Made by a program: the position numbers and the translations under genes | Part shown: positions 27,646 to 33,858 of the stretch, piece by piece | How positions within the stretch are numbered: position 1 is the stretch's first letter | Layout of the letters: each line of letters opens with the position of its first letter | NCBI GenBank assembly: GCA_030586765.1 | Contig: JAUQZZ010000002.1 | Coordinates: 1 to 33,858 of the forward strand | Reading direction: 5' to 3' | From: Candidatus Brocadiales bacterium | Lineage (GTDB): Bacteria; Planctomycetota; Brocadiia; Brocadiales; Bathyanammoxibiaceae | Length of the DNA: 33,858 bases | The notes under the pieces: model-generated | Seen by the model: only the letters and a program-made list of their open reading frames with translations | The model's database searches: none | Told to the model about the DNA's origin: nothing

Positions 27646-28656
27646 ATGCCAGAACTAAGAAAAGAGCCTGTATCAGGACGATGGGTAATTATAGCCACAG
27701 AGAGGGCACTAAGGCCCTCCGATTTTATCGCTGTGCCTCCCCCTACCATCAAGGGCAACTTTTGCCCCTTCTGCGAAGGTAACGAGGATAAGACCCCTCC
27801 AGAGATTATGGCCTACAGAGAAAGGGATACCAGACCAAACACCAGGGGTTGGAGGGTACGGGTAGTACCTAACAAATTTCCTGCCCTGGTAATAGAGGGA
27901 GGCCTAAATAAACGGGGAGACGGAATATACGATATCATGAATGGGATAGGTGCCCACGAGGTGATCATCGAGTGCCCACAACACAAGATATCCCTAACAT
28001 CCCTGCCACCTGCCCACGTCCAGGAGATAATATGGACCTATAGGGACAGGTTGGTAGACCTCAAGAAAGACAAGAGACTCATCTATGGAATGCTCTTTAA
28101 GAACGTGGGTGCAGTAGCTGGGGCCAGCCTTGAGCACACCCACACCCAGCTCATAGTTACCCCTATCGTTCCTCTGGTGGTTGCTTCTGAGATGGAGGGC
28201 TCTATGGCCTTCTACAAATACAGGGGAAGATGCCTCTTTTGTGACATGATAAATCAGGAGTTATCTAATGGGAGCCGAATGGTACTGGAAGGGGAGCACT
28301 TTGTAACCTTTGCACCCTATGCAGCTAGGTTCCCATTCGAGCTCTGGATACTCCCCAAAAACCACTCCTCCCACTTTGAAAATATACAAAGGTCCGAGGT
28401 GGAGGAGCTAGCAGAAACCCTGAGGGCCGCCCTCTGTAAGCTGGAGGGGGCTCTGGAACAACCCCCCTACAATTTTATCATCCATACCAGCCCCTTCGAC
28501 CAGCCAGAGTTGGCCCATTACCACTGGCATATAGAAATCATCCCAAGGCTTACCCGGGTAGCAGGCTTTGAGTGGGGGACCGGCTTCTATATAAACCCCG
28601 TTCCTCCAGAGAATGCCGCAGAATACCTTAAAAAAGTAGAAGTACCGCCATGCTAG
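27646..28656 (+). CDS. galT: Galactose-1-phosphate uridylyltransferase family (HIT superfamily)
   Basis: [36 protein letters not shown], catalytic HTHTQ ([15 protein letters not shown]), [32 protein letters not shown]. Confidence 0.92.
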   Translation: MPELRKEPVSGRWVIIATERALRPSDFIAVPPPTIKGNFCPFCEGNEDKTPPEIMAYRERDTRPNTRGWRVRVVPNKFPALVIEGGLNKRGDGIYDIMNGIGAHEVIIECPQHKISLTSLPPAHVQEIIWTYRDRLVDLKKDKRLIYGMLFKNVGAVAGASLEHTHTQLIVTPIVPLVVASEMEGSMAFYKYRGRCLFCDMINQELSNGSRMVLEGEHFVTFAPYAARFPFELWILPKNHSSHFENIQRSEVEELAETLRAALCKLEGALEQPPYNFIIHTSPFDQPELAHYHWHIEIIPRLTRVAGFEWGTGFYINPVPPENAAEYLKKVEVPPC

Positions 28657-28670
28657 AAAGGAGATAAGAA

Positions 28671-30116
28671 ATGGATATAACCTATGTTTCTTCGGAGGTT
28701 GTGCCCTTTGCCAGAACAGGCGGGTTGAGCGATGTGGCTGGGGCCCTGCCAAAGAGTCTACAGGAACTAGGCCATAAGGTCTACCTCTTCATGCCCCTTT
28801 ATAAGAAGATAAAACAAGGCCCCTTCAAGCTCTCTCCTACCAAAGGGAGTCTCTCTATACCCATGGGCAATAAGACCAGCACTGGGCTGGTATATAGCGC
28901 CCCCCTGCCCGGCACCCGCATATCCACATATTTTATAGAAAATACGACCTACTACGATAGAGAGGGTCTATACCAGGACCCAGCCACGGGAAAGGACTAT
29001 AAAGACAATTGCGAGAGATTCTCCTTCTTTTCTAAGGCTGTACTGGAAACCCTGCAGGTTTTAGGAATTAAACCAGATATAATTCACTGTAATGACTGGC
29101 AGTCTGCTCTGGTGCCTACTTACCTCAAGACCCTCTATAAGGATAATAATTCCTTTCGCGGGACCGCTAGCCTCTTTACCATCCATAATCTCTCCTACCA
29201 GGGGCTCTTCCCTAAGGAGGACATGCCCCTGACAGGACTGGATTGGAGTTACTTCAACTGGAAGCAGCTAGAATTTTACGGGAAAATCAATCTCCTCAAG
29301 GCAGGAATAGTCTTCTCGGATATAATCACCACTGTCAGTAGAAAGTACGCAGAGGAGATACAGACAGCGGAGTTCGGCGTAGGACTGGAAGGGGTACTGC
29401 GGGAGAGAACCGTAGACCTTTATGGAGTACTCAATGGGGCCGATTACTCCGTATGGAACCCCGAAAAGGATAAACTCATCCCTGCTAACTACAGCCTGAA
29501 GAACCTTAAAGGCAAAAAAGCCTGCAAGCAACATCTTCAGAGGAAGTTAAAGCTGCCTCAAAGCGACGCTCCTATAATAGGAATGATAGGAAGGGTTGCC
29601 TCCCAAAAGGGGTTAGATTTAGTAATGGAATGTTGGGACGAGTTAATGAAAGAGGATATAGAGTTTGTCCTCCTGGGCACAGGCGAGCCAAATATTGAAC
29701 AGGCCCTAAAGTCCGCGGCCGCTAGGTATCCTGGCAAGGCCTCTATCAACATAGGCTTCGATAACCAACTCTCCCACGAGATAGAGGCAGGGGCAGACAT
29801 GTTTCTCATGCCCTCCAAATTCGAGCCCTGTGGGTTAAACCAACTATACAGTCTAAAATACGGAACTGTGCCCATAGTGCGCAGTACCGGAGGTCTTGCC
29901 GATACTATAGACGCCTCGGTGGGCTTCTCCTTCCAGTCCTATTCATCCAAGGAGATGCTGGAAACCATAAAGAAGGCCTTAAAACTCTACCGTGACCAGT
30001 CAAAGTGGTTAGAACTCATGAAAATGGGGATGCTTCAGGACTGGTCCTGGGAAAAGAGCGCAAGGGAGTATCTCACTCTATATCAAAAGGCCCTTGCCAA
30101 GGTAAAGGGGGCATGA
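28671..30116 (+). CDS. glgA: Glycogen/starch synthase (GT5)
   Basis: MDITYVSSEVVPFARTGGLSDVAGALPKSL, HCNDWQSALVPTYLK, TVSRKYAEEIQT, MPSKFEPCGLNQLYSLKYGTVPIVRSTGGLADTI. Confidence 0.96.
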   Translation: MDITYVSSEVVPFARTGGLSDVAGALPKSLQELGHKVYLFMPLYKKIKQGPFKLSPTKGSLSIPMGNKTSTGLVYSAPLPGTRISTYFIENTTYYDREGLYQDPATGKDYKDNCERFSFFSKAVLETLQVLGIKPDIIHCNDWQSALVPTYLKTLYKDNNSFRGTASLFTIHNLSYQGLFPKEDMPLTGLDWSYFNWKQLEFYGKINLLKAGIVFSDIITTVSRKYAEEIQTAEFGVGLEGVLRERTVDLYGVLNGADYSVWNPEKDKLIPANYSLKNLKGKKACKQHLQRKLKLPQSDAPIIGMIGRVASQKGLDLVMECWDELMKEDIEFVLLGTGEPNIEQALKSAAARYPGKASINIGFDNQLSHEIEAGADMFLMPSKFEPCGLNQLYSLKYGTVPIVRSTGGLADTIDASVGFSFQSYSSKEMLETIKKALKLYRDQSKWLELMKMGMLQDWSWEKSAREYLTLYQKALAKVKGA

Positions 30117-32236
30117 ATCAGGTATATTTAATCCTAGCGCTACATAATCATCAACCCGTAGGCAATTTTAACCATGTCTTCGAAGAGGCCTGCTCCAGGG
30201 CATACCAGCCCTTCCTGGAGACACTGGAAAAATACCCAAGGATAAGGATAGTAGTACATTATTCGGGAAGCCTGCTGGAGTGGCTCTACACCCATAAGCC
30301 CAACCTCTTTGAAAAGCTAAGGTCCTTGGTCAAGAGGGGTCAGGTAGAGGTCCTGGGGGGAGGTTTCTACGAACCCATTATGGTCATGCTCCCTGAGAGG
30401 GATAGGCTAAGACAGATACACACCTACAGCCATTGGCTTAAGGACCACCTGGGAGTGGATGTTCGGGGCATATGGCTCGCCGAGAGGGTATGGGAACAAT
30501 CCCTGGTAAGGTCCCTGAGGAACGCAGGCATAGAGTACACAGTGGTAGATGACTCCCACTTTAAACATGCTGGACTAGAGGAAGAGGAACTGGATGGATA
30601 TTTCCTTACAGAGGACGAGGGTGAGATACTGAAGATCTTTCCAGCCTCTGAACACCTTCGATACTGTATACCCTTTGAAAACCCTGAAAAGACCCTGAAC
30701 CATCTCCGCCAATTGGGACAGAGGAGAGAAAACGCCCTGGTGGTGTACGCCGATGACGGAGAGAAGTTCGGCGGATGGCCAAAGACCTTTAAGCATGTCT
30801 ATGAAGATGGGTGGCTGGAGAACTTCTTCAGCACACTTCAGGCCCAGGGGGACTGGCTAAAGCTCATTACCTTTAGCGAAGCTGTTGAACGCTTCAGCCC
30901 CAGAGGTAAGATATATCTCCCTGACGCCTCCTACAGGGAGATGATGGAATGGGCCCTGCCAGTAAAGGGAATCTTCCAATACGAAGAGGTCTCCCACGCC
31001 CTGGGAGGCCAACCCTGGGCTCATCTCGCCAGGAGGTTTATCAAGGGAGGATGCTGGAGGAACTTCAGGGTAAAATACCCAGAAGCCTATCAGATGTATG
31101 CAAGGATGCTTGAGGTCAGTAAGAAGATCGCCTCCCTGGACAGGAGCTCAGAGATATTCCTCCCTGCGGAAAAAGAGCTCCACAAGGCCCAATGTAACGA
31201 TGCCTACTGGCATGGGATCTTTGGTGGACTCTATCTTCCTCACCTTCGCACCGCCATCTTCAGACACCTCCTAACAGCGGAGACCCTGGCGGATAGCCAC
31301 CCAAAGACCTCCCTAGAGACCCTTGACTATGACCTGGACACCAAAAAGGAGGTGAAAATCTCTAACCCAATGATAAATGCGTACTTCAAACCCGAAAGGG
31401 GAGGTCACCTCTACGAATTAGACTACAAGCCCAGGGCGGTCAACCTCTTGAACACCCTCAGCCGCAGGGAAGAGGCCTATCACAGAAAGGTCCTTTCCCA
31501 AAAAGAGACAGGGGAAGGGGCGGGCATCAAGAGTATCCATGAACTGGCCCCAAGGATAGAAGAAGGCTTAAAGGAGATACTTTTCTACGACACCTACCAG
31601 AGGGAGAGTCTGATAGACCACTTCTTCCAGCGCAGTGCCAGTCTGAAGGATTTCGCTAACGGACAGATACTGCAGTTAGGCGATTTCCTTACCGCCCCTT
31701 ACCAGCCACGGGCAGAGGAGAGGGCGGATAGAATTATCCTGGGGATGGAACGTTCTGGCAGCCTCTTACAAGGACAGGAAGGCCTTCCCTTGAAGGTGAA
31801 GAAAAGGGTAGAAGTGGACCATCTCAACCCCGTAATTCTTATCGCCTATTCCATTGAAAATTTATCTAGAAGGACTCTAGAAAGCTCTTTTGGTGTAGAG
31901 TTTAATTTCTCTATGTCCTCCGGAGATGCCCCAGGACGATATTATCTCTTAAAGGACGAGACCCCTGCGGGGCACCTGGCCTTAGAAGCAACCTTTACTT
32001 CTCAGAAAAAGATATCGCTGGTGGATGAAGGGCTTGGGTTAAGGGTGTCTCTGGAGTGGAATCCTCCCTGTGATGTATGGGTCCTACCCATACATACCGT
32101 CTCCCAGTCTGAATCAGGCTTTGAAAAGGTATATCAAGGTTCTACCCTACTCTTAAAATGGAATATAACCCTGGAGCCTGCAAGCACCTGGGGGACAGAG
32201 ATAAGAAAAGAAATAAAGGAGGTTAAGCCCCTCTAA
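30113..32236 (+). CDS. GH57 alpha-amylase / 4-alpha-glucanotransferase
   Basis: LILALHNHQPVGNF, GIWLAERVWEQSLV, VVYADDGEKFGGWP. C-terminal DUF1925/DUF1926-like region. ATG at 30113 overlaps the glgA stop (ATGA); the ORF-track start at 30005 lies inside glgA. Confidence 0.92.
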   Translation: MNQVYLILALHNHQPVGNFNHVFEEACSRAYQPFLETLEKYPRIRIVVHYSGSLLEWLYTHKPNLFEKLRSLVKRGQVEVLGGGFYEPIMVMLPERDRLRQIHTYSHWLKDHLGVDVRGIWLAERVWEQSLVRSLRNAGIEYTVVDDSHFKHAGLEEEELDGYFLTEDEGEILKIFPASEHLRYCIPFENPEKTLNHLRQLGQRRENALVVYADDGEKFGGWPKTFKHVYEDGWLENFFSTLQAQGDWLKLITFSEAVERFSPRGKIYLPDASYREMMEWALPVKGIFQYEEVSHALGGQPWAHLARRFIKGGCWRNFRVKYPEAYQMYARMLEVSKKIASLDRSSEIFLPAEKELHKAQCNDAYWHGIFGGLYLPHLRTAIFRHLLTAETLADSHPKTSLETLDYDLDTKKEVKISNPMINAYFKPERGGHLYELDYKPRAVNLLNTLSRREEAYHRKVLSQKETGEGAGIKSIHELAPRIEEGLKEILFYDTYQRESLIDHFFQRSASLKDFANGQILQLGDFLTAPYQPRAEERADRIILGMERSGSLLQGQEGLPLKVKKRVEVDHLNPVILIAYSIENLSRRTLESSFGVEFNFSMSSGDAPGRYYLLKDETPAGHLALEATFTSQKKISLVDEGLGLRVSLEWNPPCDVWVLPIHTVSQSESGFEKVYQGSTLLLKWNITLEPASTWGTEIRKEIKEVKPL

Positions 32237-32369
32237 GAGGTCAAAAACATCCCCAGAAAAATGGATGAATCAGAAAGAGATATAAGGTAAAATAATAAAG
32301 TAGCGAAGGCAAAGTCCTGGCATTAAGGATATACATAAAGGCGGTCCTTGGTAACCGAGGTCTGGAAAT

Positions 32370-33858
32370 ATGCCCCTCAGCAATAAAGAACACGAAGTAA
32401 TCAACAATATAAACAAGATTATCTGCATGGCCTTTGATATAAGGGATATCTATTCCAATATTGTGGCTGAACTGAAGCGGGTAATGGACTTTGACCGTAT
32501 GAGCATCTCCCTAATTACTGAGGGAAAGAACATGGCTGTAACCTACGTATCCTCTACCAGTCACCGGACCTCGGCCCTCAAGGAAGGGCACACCTATCCC
32601 CTGGAAGGTAGCCTGTTGAACAAAGTCGTTACCACTGGAAGCCCTGCAATTATCGAGGACACAGAAAAAGGGGAACTGGCCACCGACGGGCTCCTCCTAA
32701 AGGATGGAATAAGGTCCAGATTAGGCTTCCCCCTAAAAGTGGCTGGTAAGACTATCGGTAGTATAAACTTTGGCGGTAAGGAACCTAAGACCTTCTCACC
32801 CCATCACCTCTTCCTCCTGGAGCAGATTGCCCCCCAGCTTTCTATGGTAACGGAAAACACTATCCTCTTTCAGAAGATCAAAGCCTCTGAAGAAAAGTAT
32901 AAAGACCTCTACGACCATGCTCCTGCCATGTACTGCACCTATAGGAAAGACGGTACTATCTTAGAATGTAATGAGACGGTCGCAAAGGTACTGGGTTACC
33001 CAAGAGATGCACTGGTGGGCAGGAGTCTATACGAACTCATTGCCCAGGAAGGAAGAAAAGAGGCGGTGGAGGTCCTTCAAAATGGCTATTTAAAGGAACT
33101 GGAGTTCAGGCTGGTAAGGCAGGGTGGTGATTACGTTGACGTTAGTGCAAATGTCGCACCCCAGTATGATGAGACAGGCAACATAACAGGTTCCAGGATG
33201 GTCCTCAGGGACATCACCGAGGAAAAACACTCCGAAGAAAAACTCCTCCAGGAGAAAGAGAAACTGGAACAGGTGGTGGAAGCCTTACGGGTAGGGTTGT
33301 GTTTAATGGACAAAAACTTGAGCATAGTATGGGCTAATGATAACCTCTTAAAAATCTGGGGCTTGCCCCAGATACCCTTAGGTCAGCAGTATTCCGTGGT
33401 CTTCCAATGTGCCGAAGCAGACTGCCCAGTTACCGGTGCCCTTCAAGGGGGACAGAGACCCCGGGAGATTAAGGTCATCACAAAAGATGGGCAGAGAAAG
33501 TATATCGAAAACATTGCCACACCTATACAAAATAAGAATGGAGATGTGGTATCAGTTCTTCTACTGTCCAGGGATATCACTGCCAGGGAGAGCAGGATAC
33601 ATCAACTCTCCCTCCTCAGGCAACTAGGAAACGCCCTCCAGCACACACTCCAGCCCGAAAAAGTCTTTCAACTGGTACTAACCTGTGTGACGGCTGGACA
33701 TGCCATGGGATTCAACCGCGCCTTCCTCTTCCTGGTCAACGAGGAGAGTACCGCTATCTGTGGAATGATGGCCGTGGGACCCTCCAATGCCCAGGAGGCT
33801 GGGAGGATATGGCAGGAAGTGTCTACTAAATACCGCTCCCTGGAAGACCTCCTGGAGG
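32370..33858 (+). CDS. GAF-PAS-PAS-GAF sensor protein, truncated by window end
   Basis: Manual translation from ATG 32370 is open to 33858. GAF-like start (DFDRMSISLITEG...SRLGFPLKVAGKTIGSINFGG), PAS (YKDLYDHAPAMYCTYRKDGTILECNETVAKVLGYPRDALVGRSLYEL...RDITEEK), a second PAS (EALRVGLCLMDKNLSIVWANDNLLKIW...LSRDITARE), then the start of another GAF. Confidence 0.88.
   Translation, partial: MPLSNKEHEVINNINKIICMAFDIRDIYSNIVAELKRVMDFDRMSISLITEGKNMAVTYVSSTSHRTSALKEGHTYPLEGSLLNKVVTTGSPAIIEDTEKGELATDGLLLKDGIRSRLGFPLKVAGKTIGSINFGGKEPKTFSPHHLFLLEQIAPQLSMVTENTILFQKIKASEEKYKDLYDHAPAMYCTYRKDGTILECNETVAKVLGYPRDALVGRSLYELIAQEGRKEAVEVLQNGYLKELEFRLVRQGGDYVDVSANVAPQYDETGNITGSRMVLRDITEEKHSEEKLLQEKEKLEQVVEALRVGLCLMDKNLSIVWANDNLLKIWGLPQIPLGQQYSVVFQCAEADCPVTGALQGGQRPREIKVITKDGQRKYIENIATPIQNKNGDVVSVLLLSRDITARESRIHQLSLLRQLGNALQHTLQPEKVFQLVLTCVTAGHAMGFNRAFLFLVNEESTAICGMMAVGPSNAQEAGRIWQEVSTKYRSLEDLLE

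Noticed and set aside
30005-30112. N-terminal extension of the second GH57 ORF
   Set aside because: The ORF-track start lies within glgA. GH57 homology begins at the ATG at 30113 (MNQVYLILALHNHQPVGNF).
32231-32247. CCTCT-A-AGAGG inverted repeat after the second GH57 gene as a terminator
   Set aside because: The loop would be about 1 nt and the following tract is A-rich, not T-rich, so it is unlikely to be an intrinsic terminator for the plus strand.
33409-33627. 72-aa plus-strand ORF
   Set aside because: Out of frame with the GAF/PAS sensor ORF that spans this region with clear domain motifs.

Overview
This is a 33.9-kb chromosomal segment from a bacterium whose phylum I cannot fix from sequence alone. 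Arg AGG/AGA and Ile ATA codons are visibly frequent. Most of it is housekeeping. Minus-strand blocks: rpmE-prfA-prmC-murA; ccsA-resB (System II cytochrome c maturation); hflX; yebC and a TPR lipoprotein; nusA-infB-DUF503-rbfA-hisG. Plus-strand blocks: panC-[DUF4258-DUF2283]-panD-lgt; plsC plus an alpha/beta hydrolase; DUF1573 plus a metallophosphatase-like/tetraheme cytochrome fusion; GH57-galT-glgA-GH57; and a truncated GAF/PAS sensor at the right edge. Two tandem secreted 8-repeat PQQ-type beta-propeller genes are divergent from the DUF1573/cytochrome pair. The least ordinary observations are: (1) an ungapped 51-nt, ~84% direct repeat of the murA 3' end flanking a DUF2283 gene and palindromic repeats, possibly an old integration or duplication scar; (2) MITE/REP-like palindromic elements sharing GAGACCTCTGAAAAA-type ends; (3) an EPCGC metallophosphatase-fold/tetraheme fusion with non-canonical metal motifs, beside DUF1573 and the beta-propellers; (4) a DUF4258/DUF2283 toxin-antitoxin-like pair inside the pan locus; (5) a possible GEMM-like (c-di-GMP-I) leader before the sensor gene. 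No tRNA, rRNA or CRISPR array was recognised. All family calls come from motif recognition by eye, with no database search.
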